Source: Alteromonadaceae bacterium (GTDB lineage Bacteria; Pseudomonadota; Gammaproteobacteria; Enterobacterales; Alteromonadaceae). From it: a DNA stretch of 46,987 bases. Where the stretch lies: contig JABXHM010000007.1 in the NCBI GenBank assembly GCA_013373625.1, forward strand, positions 1-46,987, read 5' to 3'. The translations under genes and the position numbers were made by a program. Below, piece by piece: positions 7,994-18,119 of the stretch. How positions within the stretch are numbered: position 1 is the first letter of the stretch; every line of letters begins with the position of its first letter. The notes below the pieces were generated by a model. That model was not told the DNA's origin, ran no database searches, and saw only the letters and a list, made by a program, of their open reading frames with translations.

Positions 7994-8185
7994 ATGAGTG
8001 CTATAGAGTTGTTAGACAAATTAGGAAAAACCCCCGACTTAGATATCACTGCGTTAACGGCCGCAGAACAGGCGGAGATTGCCAATGCAGTAAAGCTTGC
8101 AGGTGAAAATAATCCGGTGCTGACTATCGTAGAGCCAGAACAGCCGGATACCGACGACGAACCCAAAGACAGCTTATCGGACTGA
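7994..8185 (+). CDS. Candidate borosin precursor peptide (63 aa)
   Basis: A small acidic peptide is encoded directly after the methyltransferase. An ATG ten codons upstream (7964) is open, but the ATG at 7994 has the ribosome site AAAGG 7 bases before it. Residues 2-38 look helical, including L-T-A-A-E-Q-A-E-I-A, which resembles the L-T-x-E-Q helix in SonA-type and other RiPP leader peptides. After N-N (39-40) comes a beta-branched/hydrophobic stretch P-V-L-T-I-V (41-46) and then a very acidic, Pro-rich tail. By analogy with split borosins, the V-L-T-I-V stretch is the probable methylated core. Its composition, length and position support this; direct homology to a known precursor is only suggestive. 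Confidence 0.7.
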   Translation: MSAIELLDKLGKTPDLDITALTAAEQAEIANAVKLAGENNPVLTIVEPEQPDTDDEPKDSLSD

Positions 8186-8194
8186 TGGCCCACT

Positions 8195-9928
8195 TTGTTC
8201 AGATTTACGTGTTTTATACTGTTGTTCGTTGCTGTTTTTATGAGTGGCAAGTTAGTTGCTGCAAATGTTGACAGTACACTTCAGGAAGCAGATAAGCTAA
8301 GGCTGTCGGATAAGGACAAAGCCCGGCATTTATTAGATTCCATTGAGCCGGGGACGTTGTCAGAAGAGCAAAAGGTTTATTATCAGTATATAGCTACGGT
8401 TATAAACCTGTTCGACGGAGACGTAAAGCTAGCGGCAAAACGTTATGAAGAACTCCTCGAAGCCGTGTCCGACGACGATCTAAGAGTGCGCATAGAAGCG
8501 TCCTATCTGAATCTTCTCGCTGCTTTAGGGCATTGGAAAAAGGGTTTGTCGTTAGGTGAAGCTTTGTTTTCACGTATCGCTAAATCCGAAAATACCGAAA
8601 CTCAATTACGTGCGTATTTAGGCTTAATTGCATTTTATGATCAGCTGAATCAACCCGAAACGGTGCTGATTCTTACCAGTAAAGTGGTTGATAAAGAGAA
8701 CGTGCCACCCGAAGTCCTATGTGGCGCAATGGCTGCCAGGATTAGTGCATTCAATCAACTCGACGATCACGCTTATTCTTTTGATGAAATTAATTCAGCC
8801 AGTCAGTTTTGTTTAGAAAATAACTTGTCGATTTACTACGTCGCGTTAGAGTTGTATAAGATAACGTGGTTAGTTAATCAGGGGAATTATTCCGAAGCGG
8901 TTATTTTTCTGGACAATGTGATTAGTAATCCTGTGGTGCAATCATTTAAACCACAATTAACGACTGCGTTGTCAATGTACGCGTCAGCCAGTTTAAAGTT
9001 AGGAAGAGTGGCTGAGGCGAGAGAAGCCGCGCAAAAAGTGTTGACGCTAGACCCAACAAACAATTATACCAGCGCGGTCATGACAGCATTGGACGTGCTA
9101 AATAAAGTTGAACGTGAACACGGTAGTATTGCAGATGCATACCGCTATCTTGAACAACTTAAAAGTCTGCAGGAACAAGAAAGCTCTTCACAACTTCAAA
9201 AGCAGCTGGCTATTCAACAAGCCTGGTTTGAGATGGACGCTAAACAGAGCGAAATTGAATTACTGGATAAGCGCAATGCTTTACTGTCAACACAGGCAAA
9301 GCTGGCCAACGAAAGTCTGGAAAACACGTTGTTGGCGTTATCGTTGGTTTCATTATTGCTGGCGTCACTGGTTTTCTGGTCATATCGGAATCACAAAATT
9401 CAGGTAAAACTCAAGTACTTTGCCCGCACCGATATGTTGACTCAGATATACAATCGTGGCCACTTTACCGAATGCCTGACGGGCTGTTTACATCAGGCAC
9501 AGAAAACCAATACGCCCGTAGCGCTTATTTTATTGGATCTCGACCATTTTAAGAATATTAATGACAATTTTGGCCATCAGGCCGGAGACTGGGCCCTAAA
9601 AGAAGTTGCCAGCCGCTTAACACATGCAGCAGGTAAAGGTGCGATTGTTGGTCGTCTTGGGGGCGAGGAGTTTGGTGTCGTATTACCTGGGGAAGACACC
9701 AGTAATGGCGTTGCTATTGCAGAGAAGTGCCGTTTGGCCATTAATAGCATCGATGCACTGCAAGCAGGCTATGGATTTTCTATCACAGTGAGTGCAGGTG
9801 TAAGCTGCACGACTGAAGCAGGCTATAATCACAACAGTTTGTATGCCGCGGCTGATCTGGTGCTATATCAATCCAAACAATACGGTCGCAATTGTGTTTA
9901 TGAGTATACGTCGTCAATGACTAAATGA
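8195..9928 (+). CDS. TPR-containing membrane diguanylate cyclase (GGDEF)
   Basis: The 577-residue product has a signal peptide (about 1-23), a periplasmic helical-repeat region of TPR type (about 30-340), a coiled-coil segment (about 335-372), a membrane helix (about 376-396) and a C-terminal GGDEF domain. The active-site motif is G-G-E-E-F at 489-493, and the substrate-binding D-L-D-H-F-K-N-I-N-D-N-F-G-H is present, so it is probably an active c-di-GMP synthase. The RxxD inhibitory site is missing before the motif (K-G-A-I instead). The start is a TTG only 9 bases after the precursor stop and in the same frame. There is no clear ribosome site, so translation may be coupled to the precursor. 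Confidence 0.88.
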   Translation: MFRFTCFILLFVAVFMSGKLVAANVDSTLQEADKLRLSDKDKARHLLDSIEPGTLSEEQKVYYQYIATVINLFDGDVKLAAKRYEELLEAVSDDDLRVRIEASYLNLLAALGHWKKGLSLGEALFSRIAKSENTETQLRAYLGLIAFYDQLNQPETVLILTSKVVDKENVPPEVLCGAMAARISAFNQLDDHAYSFDEINSASQFCLENNLSIYYVALELYKITWLVNQGNYSEAVIFLDNVISNPVVQSFKPQLTTALSMYASASLKLGRVAEAREAAQKVLTLDPTNNYTSAVMTALDVLNKVEREHGSIADAYRYLEQLKSLQEQESSSQLQKQLAIQQAWFEMDAKQSEIELLDKRNALLSTQAKLANESLENTLLALSLVSLLLASLVFWSYRNHKIQVKLKYFARTDMLTQIYNRGHFTECLTGCLHQAQKTNTPVALILLDLDHFKNINDNFGHQAGDWALKEVASRLTHAAGKGAIVGRLGGEEFGVVLPGEDTSNGVAIAEKCRLAINSIDALQAGYGFSITVSAGVSCTTEAGYNHNSLYAAADLVLYQSKQYGRNCVYEYTSSMTK

Positions 9929-9978
9929 GCTGGTGTGGCTGACCTGCCAGATAATGCGGTTGAAGCACTGATGAGAGG

Positions 9979-10017
9979 GTCCATTCCGGCACTGTATAAT
10001 GCAGTGTCAGAATGGAC
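9979..10017. terminator. Imperfect hairpin between convergent genes
   Basis: GTCCATTC (9979-9986) pairs with GAATGGAC (10010-10017), and CACTG pairs with CAGTG inside it, separated by a 3x3 mismatch. The loop is 7 bases. It lies between the stop codons of the GGDEF gene and lipA. No T-run follows on either strand, so it is at best a weak terminator. Confidence 0.35.
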
Positions 10018-10035
10018 TGACCGAAAGGCAATCTC

Positions 10036-10998
10036 TTAACTGATATCTTCGCCAGCAGCCTGACGGTCTGCATGGTAGCTTGAGCGTACCATTGGCCCGC
10101 ATGCGGCATGAGTAAAGCCAATTTCTTTAGCGATTACGCCTAACTCGTCAAATTCATCCGGGTGCACATAACGTTTTAGCGGATAATGGTGTTTGCTGGG
10201 CTGCAGGTACTGGCCCAGTGTCAGCATGTTCACGTTGTGGGCGCGGAGATCTTTAAGCACCTCGGCAATTTCTTCTTTTGTTTCGCCCATACCCATCATC
10301 AGCCCTGATTTTGTTGGTATATCCGGATGCTGATCCTTAAATTTCTTCAACAAATCCAGCGACCACTGATAGTTAGCTCCCGGACGACATTCGCGGTATA
10401 AGCGTGGGATGGTTTCCAGGTTATGGTTAAATACATCCGGGGGCGCGTCTTTGAAAATCTCCAGGGCCCGATCCATACGACCACGAAAATCCGGAACCAG
10501 TACTTCTATTTTAGTGGCTGGGCTATGCTCACGGATGGCTTTAATGCAATCAACAAAATGTTGGGCACCGCCATCACGTAAGTCATCACGGTCAACAGAA
10601 GTAATCACCACATATTTTAAATCCATTTCTTTAATAGTTGTGGCTAATTTAACTGGTTCCTCTGCACTGGGTGGTAGAGGTTTGCCGTGAGCAACATCAC
10701 AAAACGGGCATCGACGAGTGCAAATATCGCCGAGGATCATAAAGGTAGCGGTACCGTGGTTAAAGCATTCAGCCAGATTAGGACAACTGGCTTCCTCACA
10801 GACAGAATGAAGTTTATTCTTGCGCAACGTTTTTTTGATATGGTCGATGCGATCGGTAGTGCGGGGGAGCTTTATTTTAATCCACTCCGGCTTGCGCAAC
10901 ATCTCTTCTTTCTCGGTGGGAACAATTGTCACCGGGATATGTTTGACCTTTTCATCATCGCGGAGCTTCACTCCGGCTTTTGCTTTTACGTTACTCAT
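10036..10998 (-). CDS. lipA: Lipoyl synthase
   Basis: This radical-SAM enzyme inserts two sulfurs into protein-bound octanoyl groups to make lipoyl cofactors. The 320-residue product carries the auxiliary-cluster motif [12 protein letters not shown], the radical-SAM motif C-T-R-R-C-P-F-C, and the C-terminal R-S-S-Y-H-A serine ligand region. The start codon overlaps the lipB stop by 8 bases, so lipB and lipA are translationally coupled. It is the last gene of the long minus-strand block that starts at leuS. Confidence 0.97.
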   Translation of the reverse strand: MSNVKAKAGVKLRDDEKVKHIPVTIVPTEKEEMLRKPEWIKIKLPRTTDRIDHIKKTLRKNKLHSVCEEASCPNLAECFNHGTATFMILGDICTRRCPFCDVAHGKPLPPSAEEPVKLATTIKEMDLKYVVITSVDRDDLRDGGAQHFVDCIKAIREHSPATKIEVLVPDFRGRMDRALEIFKDAPPDVFNHNLETIPRLYRECRPGANYQWSLDLLKKFKDQHPDIPTKSGLMMGMGETKEEIAEVLKDLRAHNVNMLTLGQYLQPSKHHYPLKRYVHPDEFDELGVIAKEIGFTHAACGPMVRSSYHADRQAAGEDIS

Positions 10999-11674
10999 TA
11001 AAGCCTTCTATAGTTTGAATGTGAGCGATATTAAGCTCTGCCTGTAAATGGCTGAGCATTGCACCAGCGGCACTGGCAATTGAATCTACGCCGCCAAGGC
11101 GAGCGCAATCGGTCATTTCCATTCCCTGATAACCACAGGGATTGATTCTCTGGAAGGGCTCGAGATCCATGTTAACGTTTAACGCTAAACCATGAAATGA
11201 GCAGCCTTTACGAATTCGTAAACCCAGAGAACATATTTTTTGTTCGTTAACGTAAACGCCCGGAGCATCAGCCCGCGCATTGGCTTCTATACGACTATCA
11301 GCCAGTGTATTGATCACTGCGTTTTCCATCGCTGTGACCAGCTGTCGCACACCCACTTTACGTCGTCTTACATTAAGCATCAGATAAACAACCAGCTGAC
11401 CCGGACCGTGATACGTTACTTGTCCGCCTCTGTCGACCTGAACGACCGGGATATCACCAGGCATCAGCACATGTTCTGCTTTACCGGCCTGACCTTGCGT
11501 AAATACCGGCTCGTGTTCTACCAGCCAGATTTCATCAGCACTGTGCTCATCGCGGGTATCCGTAAATGCTTGCATGGCATGCCATACCGGCAAATAGGGC
11601 TGGCGACTGAGCTGTCTGACTATCACTGAATCGGTTAATGTGCTGTCAGCAACCGGCGCTGATACTGCCGTCAC
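10991..11674 (-). CDS. lipB: Octanoyl-[ACP]:protein N-octanoyltransferase
   Basis: It transfers octanoate from acyl carrier protein to lipoyl domains, supplying the substrate of LipA. The 227-residue product has the catalytic lysine in K-I-C-S-L-G-L-R, the signature [10 protein letters not shown] and the catalytic cysteine in [21 protein letters not shown] is also present. It directly abuts ybeD upstream with no gap and overlaps lipA downstream. Confidence 0.97.
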   Translation of the reverse strand: MTAVSAPVADSTLTDSVIVRQLSRQPYLPVWHAMQAFTDTRDEHSADEIWLVEHEPVFTQGQAGKAEHVLMPGDIPVVQVDRGGQVTYHGPGQLVVYLMLNVRRRKVGVRQLVTAMENAVINTLADSRIEANARADAPGVYVNEQKICSLGLRIRKGCSFHGLALNVNMDLEPFQRINPCGYQGMEMTDCARLGGVDSIASAAGAMLSHLQAELNIAHIQTIEGFNE

Positions 11675-11947
11675 TTACAATACAACCCTGACTAATTCGA
11701 GCTTTGCCAGTTCAGTATAAATTAATTCCATATGTTCTTTACTGGTGACGGTAACACTTACTGAAACAGAGTGGTAATTGCCTTTAGTGCTCGGTTTAAT
11801 AGTTGGCGCATAATCACCTGGCGCATGTTCCTGCAAGCATGCAATAACATGACCGGGCAAGTCTTCATGGGCCACACCCATCACTTTAAAGGTTTGTGCT
11901 GTTGGGAAATCTAACAGCTCATCAAAACGCGTGTCCAATTTTATCAC
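11675..11947 (-). CDS. ybeD: YbeD/DUF493 family small protein
   Basis: The 90-residue ACT-like protein is conserved between dacA and lipB in gammaproteobacteria. Recognisable parts are F-K-V-M-G at the start of the fold, the central S-V-S-V-S-V-T-V strand and the C-terminal L-V-R-V-V-L. Its role is unproven; placement next to lipB suggests a link with lipoylation. Its stop is immediately followed by the lipB start. A hairpin at 11962-11988 separates it from dacA. Confidence 0.9.
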   Translation of the reverse strand: MIKLDTRFDELLDFPTAQTFKVMGVAHEDLPGHVIACLQEHAPGDYAPTIKPSTKGNYHSVSVSVTVTSKEHMELIYTELAKLELVRVVL

Positions 11948-11961
11948 CTCTCAAAAGAATA

Positions 11962-11988
11962 CGGCACGAATTGTAGCAATTCGTGCCG
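11962..11988 (-). terminator. Perfect 12-bp hairpin between dacA and ybeD
   Basis: CGGCACGAATTG is followed by a 3-base loop and its exact complement. On the minus strand it comes after the dacA stop and is followed by a modest T-rich run (TATTCTTTT). It probably ends or attenuates dacA transcription before ybeD-lipB-lipA. Confidence 0.6.
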
Positions 11989-12013
11989 AACACCACCAGA
12001 TTAACCAGACTGG

Positions 12014-13207
12014 TTAGTCGTTAAAGCCCAGTTGAAGCTTAATATAATCCGTGAACCGATCAATCAGGCCACCTTCATTCACTTCGTGCAATGTTACTAG
12101 CGGGTATTCAGCTACATCGTTGCCATCGAGTTGAATGTATACTTTGCCGACAACTTCTCCCTTGGCCAGCGGCGCTTCAAGCTCTTTGTCAATTTCAAAG
12201 TTGGCTTGCAGGTTACCAACTTGACCGCGCGGAATAGTAATGGGGGTTGCCTGCGTAATTCCCAAGTCAACGGTATCCCGATCGCCCATATAAATGCGGT
12301 GAGCTACAAAACTCTCGCCTGCTTTATAAGGGGTTACTGTTTCGTAAAAACGGAAGCCATAACGCAATAGTTTTTTGTTCTCTACTTTTCTTGCCCGTTC
12401 GCTGTCAGTACCCATGACCACTGATATTAAGCGCATTTCACCTTGGGTGGCGGAAGTGATTAGTGAATATCCTGCGTCAGAAGTGTGGCCAGTCTTAATA
12501 CCATCAACATTCATGCTTTGATCCCACAACAGACTATTGCGGTTGTATTGTTTAATACCGTTATAGGTGAACTCTTTCTCACTATATATGGCATACATAT
12601 CGGGTGTTTCTTCAATTAACGCTCTGGAAAGCGTGGCCATATCACGCGGTGACGTGTAATGCTCGGCATCATGCAAGCCATGGCTGTTTACAAAGTGACT
12701 TGAATCCATGCCTAAACTCATTGCGTGAGCATTCATCATGCTGGCAAAGGCACTCTCTGAGCCTGCGATGTGTTCAGCCATTGCTACGCAGGCATCGTTG
12801 CCCGATTGCACGATAATGCCGCGGAGCAAGTCTCGAACCGATACAGTTGTGCCCACTTCAATAAACATTTTAGAAGAGTCAGGAAAGTTTTTTGCCCAGG
12901 CGTTTTCTGAGATCTTTACTTCATCATCCAATGAAATATTGCCGGCCTGGAGTTCTTTACCTATGACATAAACGGTCATGATTTTGGTTAAACTTGCAGG
13001 TGCCAGACGCATATCCGCATTTTGATCGGCAATGCTGCTGCCTGTTTCATAGTCCATTAAAATAAATCCGGCTGCCGCAACAGTGGGAGGCGGAGGAATG
13101 ACCACTGCGGCGTTAACACTTTGCCAGCAGGTTGTAAGTACTAAAGAAAAACTGAACAACAATGTTGTAAAGAATGACGGTTTAGCGCGCTTGATTTTAT
13201 TATGCAT
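12014..13207 (-). CDS. dacA: D-alanyl-D-alanine carboxypeptidase (PBP5/6 type)
   Basis: This periplasmic, membrane-tethered DD-carboxypeptidase trims peptidoglycan stem peptides. I take the ATG at 13207, giving 397 residues and a normal signal peptide ending V-N-A-A. The open frame continues upstream to a TTG at 13270, which would put 21 polar residues before the signal. Active-site motifs are S-L-T-K (Ser72-Lys75), S-G-N (135-137) and K-T-G (238-240). The C-terminal part is the usual PBP5 beta domain, ending in an amphipathic anchor (L-I-D-R-F-T-D-Y-I-K-L-Q-L-G-F). Confidence 0.95.
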   Translation of the reverse strand: MHNKIKRAKPSFFTTLLFSFSLVLTTCWQSVNAAVVIPPPPTVAAAGFILMDYETGSSIADQNADMRLAPASLTKIMTVYVIGKELQAGNISLDDEVKISENAWAKNFPDSSKMFIEVGTTVSVRDLLRGIIVQSGNDACVAMAEHIAGSESAFASMMNAHAMSLGMDSSHFVNSHGLHDAEHYTSPRDMATLSRALIEETPDMYAIYSEKEFTYNGIKQYNRNSLLWDQSMNVDGIKTGHTSDAGYSLITSATQGEMRLISVVMGTDSERARKVENKKLLRYGFRFYETVTPYKAGESFVAHRIYMGDRDTVDLGITQATPITIPRGQVGNLQANFEIDKELEAPLAKGEVVGKVYIQLDGNDVAEYPLVTLHEVNEGGLIDRFTDYIKLQLGFND

Positions 13208-13340
13208 GTTATTACCGTTATAGTTGGAGGCGAAATTCTGATTTATCGGCGGCATTTTACCGTATGCCAAATGATTGGACTAGGGGCAGGGCAAAAAGTT
13301 TAATTTCAATTACCCCCGTCTTTGGGCTGAAGCCTGGTTG

Positions 13341-14261
13341 TTAATTGACCGACACTTTGTAAGCACCCGGATAGCCGTTCTGCCTGAGAGTATCTAATAG
13401 CATATCAAGCTTGAAACTATCGTTAAGCGGCCCTAATCGCAGGCGGTAAACATGATTGATTAACGGGATTTCCACAGGGACCTGGTAAAGTGATGATAAA
13501 CCGGTCGACAATTGTTTTGCTTTGCCTTCATCAGACAGTGCTGCCACCTGTATATAGTATCCCGGCGGGCTGTTATCTGCAGGTGTTGGGTTATCGTTGC
13601 CAACCTCGTCGTTATTTACTGGTACCGTTACAGCGGCCGTTTCTGTTTCAGCGCTATGTAAGGTTTGTTGAGAGGGCAGCTCACCTGCGTACAATGAATA
13701 AGGTATTGCAGGTTGTTTACCGACTGACACCATATCATTACTGTCAACATGAATAACTTCGAGTTTTACAGCGGTTGTTCCATGTTTGTGAAAACCAAGT
13801 TTTTTAGCGGCAGCGTAAGATAAATCGATAATACGTTCAGAATGAAAAGGGCCACGGTCATTCACTCTGACGATAACAGAGGTTTGATTTGCCAGGTTAG
13901 TCACTTTCACATAGGAAGGCAGGGGCAATGTTTTATGCGCGGCGCTCATCCCAAACATGTCATACACTTCTCCGTTTGAGGTCAGATGGCCATGAAACTT
14001 CTGACCATACCACGACGCATTACCGACAGCGGTATACCCTTTACCATCGTGCAGCGGTGTGTAACGCTTGCCGAATACTTCATAAGGTCTGCTGTTGCTT
14101 TTTCGATAGGGCTCGTACCTGGGCTTTACATTCTCCATAGCCGGCTCTGGGTAAGCACTACTCGGTGCCGAATCCCGTGCCTGGCTATACCTTGAAGGAG
14201 CCTGACAGCCACCCAATACTAAGCTGGCCAGAATAATGAAAACATAACAATATCGGATCAT
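13341..14261 (-). CDS. rlpA: RlpA: septal-ring lipoprotein with DPBB and SPOR domains
   Basis: The lipobox L-G-G-C places the lipid on Cys19. Around residues 78-170 is the double-psi beta-barrel with G-N-A-S-W-Y-G and V-N-D-R-G-P-F, typical of RlpA lytic transglycosylases acting on denuded glycans. The C-terminal SPOR repeat (about 232-305, Y-Y-I-Q-V-A-A-L) binds such glycans at division sites. The ATG overlaps the rodA stop by one base (TAATG). In several relatives mltB lies between rodA and rlpA; here it is absent. Confidence 0.93.
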   Translation of the reverse strand: MIRYCYVFIILASLVLGGCQAPSRYSQARDSAPSSAYPEPAMENVKPRYEPYRKSNSRPYEVFGKRYTPLHDGKGYTAVGNASWYGQKFHGHLTSNGEVYDMFGMSAAHKTLPLPSYVKVTNLANQTSVIVRVNDRGPFHSERIIDLSYAAAKKLGFHKHGTTAVKLEVIHVDSNDMVSVGKQPAIPYSLYAGELPSQQTLHSAETETAAVTVPVNNDEVGNDNPTPADNSPPGYYIQVAALSDEGKAKQLSTGLSSLYQVPVEIPLINHVYRLRLGPLNDSFKLDMLLDTLRQNGYPGAYKVSVN

Positions 14262-15376
14262 TAGCGCGACAATAATTTTTTTTGTGTACCGATACCCATA
14301 AGCATGCCAAAACCGGCCAGCAATGTCACCATGGACGTGCCGCCATAACTGACCAAGGGCAATGGAACACCAACGACCGGCAAGATGCCTGACACCATGC
14401 CCATATTAACAAAGACATAGACAAAAAAGGTGAGCGTGATACTGCCTGCCAGTAATTTACTGTAGGCATTTTGTGCGCGTACCGCTAACATTAACCCGCG
14501 GATAATAATAAACAGATAGATAGCTAATAATGCCAACACGCCTATCAAACCGAATTCTTCGCTGAATACAGCAAAAATAAAATCGGTATGGCGTTCAGGT
14601 AAGAACTCCAACTGGGATTGTGTGCCCTGCAACCAGCCTTTGCCCTCCAGGCCACCTGAGCCAATCGCAATTTTTGACTGAATGATATGGTAGCCTGAAC
14701 CGAGCGGATCGGTTTCAGGATTCATGAACGTGAGTACCCGTTGCTTTTGATAGTCCTGCATCAGGAAAATCCACATAACGGGTAAAAAAGCGCCGACTAG
14801 TCCGGCTACCAGCATTATGAGTCGCCAGCTCATACCTGCCAGGAAAATAGCGAATACCCCAGAGCTGGCGATTAACAGTGACGTACCAAGATCGGGTTGT
14901 TTGGCGATCAATATGGTTGGCACTACAACCAGCGTAAAACCAATAATAATGTGCGGCAAACGAGGGGGTAAATTAAATTTACTGATGTACCAGGCGACCA
15001 TCATGGGTACAGCCAGTTTCATTGCTTCGGAGGGCTGGAAACGAACGAAGCCAAGATCAAGCCAACGTTGTGCGCCTTTACCGATGTCGCCGAATACCAA
15101 TACAGCAACGAGCATTAAAACGCCTGCTCCGTAAGCATAAATACTGAGTCGTCTGAATGCCATTGGTGGTACCTGAGCCAGTGCCAGCATCACACCAAGC
15201 GCTATCCCTAAACGTACAATCTGACGCTCGATGAGACCGATATCCTGGCCACCGGCCGAATAAATGGTAACCAGTCCTACTGCCATTAATACCAACAGGC
15301 CAATCAATAACGGTAAATCGACGTGAAACCGATGTGAGATTGATAAGTGATTTTCTCTGAGGGTACTGCGTTTCAT
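14261..15376 (-). CDS. mrdB: Rod-shape peptidoglycan glycosyltransferase RodA
   Basis: This SEDS-family polymerase is the partner of PBP2 in the elongasome. The 371-residue product has about ten membrane segments and the SEDS landmarks: Q-P-D-L-G-T-S-L, the large loop with [17 protein letters not shown], and C-terminal P-L-V-S-Y-G-G-T-S. The start overlaps the mrdA stop by 4 bases (ATGA), which couples the two. Confidence 0.97.
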   Translation of the reverse strand: MKRSTLRENHLSISHRFHVDLPLLIGLLVLMAVGLVTIYSAGGQDIGLIERQIVRLGIALGVMLALAQVPPMAFRRLSIYAYGAGVLMLVAVLVFGDIGKGAQRWLDLGFVRFQPSEAMKLAVPMMVAWYISKFNLPPRLPHIIIGFTLVVVPTILIAKQPDLGTSLLIASSGVFAIFLAGMSWRLIMLVAGLVGAFLPVMWIFLMQDYQKQRVLTFMNPETDPLGSGYHIIQSKIAIGSGGLEGKGWLQGTQSQLEFLPERHTDFIFAVFSEEFGLIGVLALLAIYLFIIIRGLMLAVRAQNAYSKLLAGSITLTFFVYVFVNMGMVSGILPVVGVPLPLVSYGGTSMVTLLAGFGMLMGIGTQKKLLSR

Positions 15377-17280
15377 TCAGCAGCTCCTTGCGTATCGTTG
15401 GTACTGGCAAACATTTCAGGACGGTATAGTTCAAAGTAGGCGTCCATCATTTTTCGCGCCATAGGTGCGGCATACTTACTGCCACCGCCTACATTTTCAA
15501 CCACAACCACGACAGTAATTTCAGGGTTGTCATAAGGCGCATAACCAACGTACATGGCGTTATCCCTAAGGCGTTCGTCAACTTCTTCGGCTACGTATTC
15601 GGCATCCTGGGCAACGGAGAATAGTTGTGCTGTCCCGGTTTTGCCGGCTGATTGGTAAGGTGTATTAGCAAAAGCAAAACGGGCGGTGCCGATATCACTA
15701 TTGACCGTTTTAAACATGGCATCATGAATAATATTCCAGTTATTCTGGTCGACTATTTCAATCGGGCGCAACGTCTTTAGCGGTTCAAGCGTGGTGTCAC
15801 CGCCCAACTCATGATACCCACGAAGTATCTGCGGCACAAAGCGGGTGCCATTATTAACCAGTGCATTTGTTGCATGTATTAATTGAACCGGGGTACTTGT
15901 CCAGTAACCCTGTCCAATTCCCACAGCAATGGTATCGCCAATATACCAGGGTTGGTTAAAGCGCGCTTTTTTCCAGCCTCGGTTGGGCAAATTAGCATCG
16001 CTTTCTTCATACAAATCGATACCGGTATAATCACCAAACCCAAAGTCAGACATGTAATCGCTGATAGCATCTATACCCATTTCATAGGCCAGCCCGTAAT
16101 AATAGGTGTCACATGATAACTCTATGGCTTTGGTAATATTCACGCCTTTACCGTGGCCCCATTTTTTCCAGTCGCGCCAGACATGCGTAACGTTCGGCAG
16201 GCGGAAACGTCCTGTATCATTGATGCTGTATTCCTCATCAATTTTTTTGCTCTCAAGACCAAGCAAACCCAGTAATGGCTTAACGGTCGATGCGGGCGGG
16301 TATTGTCCCTGGGTTGCGCGATTGATCAGCGGTCGGTCGGGGCTGTTAAGCAGTGCCGAATAATTCTTGCTACTAATACCATGTACAAAAAGGTTCGGGT
16401 CGTAGCCGGGATTTGAGTACATCGCTAGTATGCCGCCGGTTTTGGTCGATGAAATTACGATGGTGCCACGCATGTCCTTCAGGGCCTGCTGTGCAGCCTG
16501 TTGCAGACGGATATCTAAATTCAACACAATATCGCGACCGGGTGTGGGCGGTTGGACATCTAAAGTGCGGATAATTCGTCCCTGGCTGTTAACTTCAACC
16601 TGCTGAAAACCGACTTTGCCATGCAAGATATCTTCGTGGTATTTTTCAATGCCAAGCTTACCAATATCGTAAGTCGCCGCATAGTTGTCTTCTTCACCGG
16701 CCTCCTGAATTTTTTGCAGGTCTTTTTTGTTAATTTTTGACACATAACCAACAACGTGGGTGAGGGTGTCTTTAAAGGGGTAATAGCGGGTCAGACGGGC
16801 TTCTACTGACACACCGGTAAAGCGATGACTGCGACTGGCAAAACGAGCAACTTCTTCTTCGCTTAATCGGGTACGCAATGCTACCGGTTTAAAACGACGC
16901 TGACCACGGAGTGACTTTTTGAAGTCTGCGATCTCTTCGTCTGTGATGCCCATTAGCGCCTGCAACACCTGCAGCGTTTCATCGAGATTACTGACCTGTT
17001 CAGGAATAATTTCTAAACTGTAAACGGGCCGGTTCTCGGCCAGTAAAACGCCGTTCCGGTCGTAGATCAGACCGCGGTTAGGTGCTACCGGAAGCACTTT
17101 AATGCGGTTGCCGTTGGAGCGAGTTTGGTAGTCTTCGTAATGTTCAACTTGTAACACGTAAAGGTTGCTGACAACTAATGCGAGCAAGGCAAATACCACC
17201 AACGCGGCGATGACCGCACGACGGGCGAACAGGTTAGCCTCAGCAGAATGGTCACGAATGGTCTGACGCTTAATGGGCAT
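15373..17280 (-). CDS. mrdA: Penicillin-binding protein 2 (elongation transpeptidase)
   Basis: This is the class B PBP that cross-links side-wall peptidoglycan with RodA. The 635-residue product has one N-terminal membrane helix (about 25-47), the dimerisation/pedestal domain beginning at [10 protein letters not shown], and the transpeptidase domain. The active-site motifs are S-T-V-K (in P-P-A-S-T-V-K-P), S-C-D and K-T-G-T. Start codon spacing to rlmH is 3 bases. Confidence 0.97.
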   Translation of the reverse strand: MPIKRQTIRDHSAEANLFARRAVIAALVVFALLALVVSNLYVLQVEHYEDYQTRSNGNRIKVLPVAPNRGLIYDRNGVLLAENRPVYSLEIIPEQVSNLDETLQVLQALMGITDEEIADFKKSLRGQRRFKPVALRTRLSEEEVARFASRSHRFTGVSVEARLTRYYPFKDTLTHVVGYVSKINKKDLQKIQEAGEEDNYAATYDIGKLGIEKYHEDILHGKVGFQQVEVNSQGRIIRTLDVQPPTPGRDIVLNLDIRLQQAAQQALKDMRGTIVISSTKTGGILAMYSNPGYDPNLFVHGISSKNYSALLNSPDRPLINRATQGQYPPASTVKPLLGLLGLESKKIDEEYSINDTGRFRLPNVTHVWRDWKKWGHGKGVNITKAIELSCDTYYYGLAYEMGIDAISDYMSDFGFGDYTGIDLYEESDANLPNRGWKKARFNQPWYIGDTIAVGIGQGYWTSTPVQLIHATNALVNNGTRFVPQILRGYHELGGDTTLEPLKTLRPIEIVDQNNWNIIHDAMFKTVNSDIGTARFAFANTPYQSAGKTGTAQLFSVAQDAEYVAEEVDERLRDNAMYVGYAPYDNPEITVVVVVENVGGGSKYAAPMARKMMDAYFELYRPEMFASTNDTQGAAE

Positions 17281-17283
17281 TGA

Positions 17284-17754
17284 TTATTCCCGGTGGTAGG
17301 GGTGGTTTTGAGTAACAGACCAGGCTCTGTACAGAGACTCTGCAACAATTATTCTGACCAGTGGATGAGGCAGGGTTAGCGGCGACAATGACCAGCGTTG
17401 CTCTGCGAGTGCGCAGCAATCCGGAGCCAGGCCTTCAGGCCCACCAATCAGTAAGCTAATATCACGACCATCCATTTTCCAGCTGTCGAGTTGTTTAGCC
17501 AGCGTCGGGGTATCCCAGGGCCGGCCTGTCACTTCCAGCGTAACAACCTTATCCTGCTTGCCAATGGCAGCAATCATCGCTTCACCTTCTTTTTGCAGAA
17601 TGCGCTTTATATCGGCATTCTTACCGCGTTTACCGGGCGCTATCTCAGTAAACGAAACCGGCATATCAGAGGGAAAACGCCGCAAAAATTCATTGGTTCC
17701 TGTTGCAACCCAGTCTGGCATTTTATTGCCTACCGCTATGACCTGAATACGCAC
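17284..17754 (-). CDS. rlmH: 23S rRNA pseudouridine-1915 N3-methyltransferase
   Basis: This SPOUT-family enzyme methylates pseudouridine 1915 in helix 69 of assembled 70S ribosomes. The 156-residue length is exact for the family. The SAM-binding knot is visible as L-L-I-G-G-P-E-G-L and the C-terminal [12 protein letters not shown]. It sits in its usual position between rsfS and mrdA. Confidence 0.97.
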   Translation of the reverse strand: MRIQVIAVGNKMPDWVATGTNEFLRRFPSDMPVSFTEIAPGKRGKNADIKRILQKEGEAMIAAIGKQDKVVTLEVTGRPWDTPTLAKQLDSWKMDGRDISLLIGGPEGLAPDCCALAEQRWSLSPLTLPHPLVRIIVAESLYRAWSVTQNHPYHRE

Positions 17755-17781
17755 TGTTCACCAACTCCGTCTAGTGGTTTA

Positions 17782-18099
17782 TTAGCCCCAAAGCTTTTCT
17801 AACTGATAGAAGTCTCTGGCTTCGTCCTGCATGATATGCACAATAATCTCGCCCAAATCAACCAATACCCAGTCACCCGTGTCTTTGCCTTCGACATTAA
17901 GTGGCGCATGACCGGCATGTTTAGCTTCAAGCTGAACGTGTTCTGCAATAGAACTGACATGACGCTTGGAGTTGCCTGAGCAAATGACCATCGTATCAGT
18001 CACAGTCGATTTGTCTTTAACATCAAGTTCGACGATATCCCGCCCTTTCATATCGTCAATTTTATCAACGATAAATTCTTTGAGTTGCTCGTGTTGCAA
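17782..18099 (-). CDS. rsfS: Ribosomal silencing factor RsfS
   Basis: It binds uL14 on the 50S subunit and blocks subunit joining in starvation. The 105-residue product has the family stretches D-I-V-E-L-D-V, T-D-T-M-V-I-C-S-G-N-S-K-R-H-V and D-W-V-L-V-D-L-G-E-I-I-V-H-I-M. It lies between nadD and rlmH, the standard arrangement. Confidence 0.96.
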   Translation of the reverse strand: MQHEQLKEFIVDKIDDMKGRDIVELDVKDKSTVTDTMVICSGNSKRHVSSIAEHVQLEAKHAGHAPLNVEGKDTGDWVLVDLGEIIVHIMQDEARDFYQLEKLWG

Positions 18100-18119
18100 A
18101 AGTTCTCCTCACTGACACT

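Noticed and set aside
13208..13270. Extended dacA start at a TTG
   Set aside because: Would place 21 polar residues ahead of a normal signal peptide; the ATG at 13207 fits the family.
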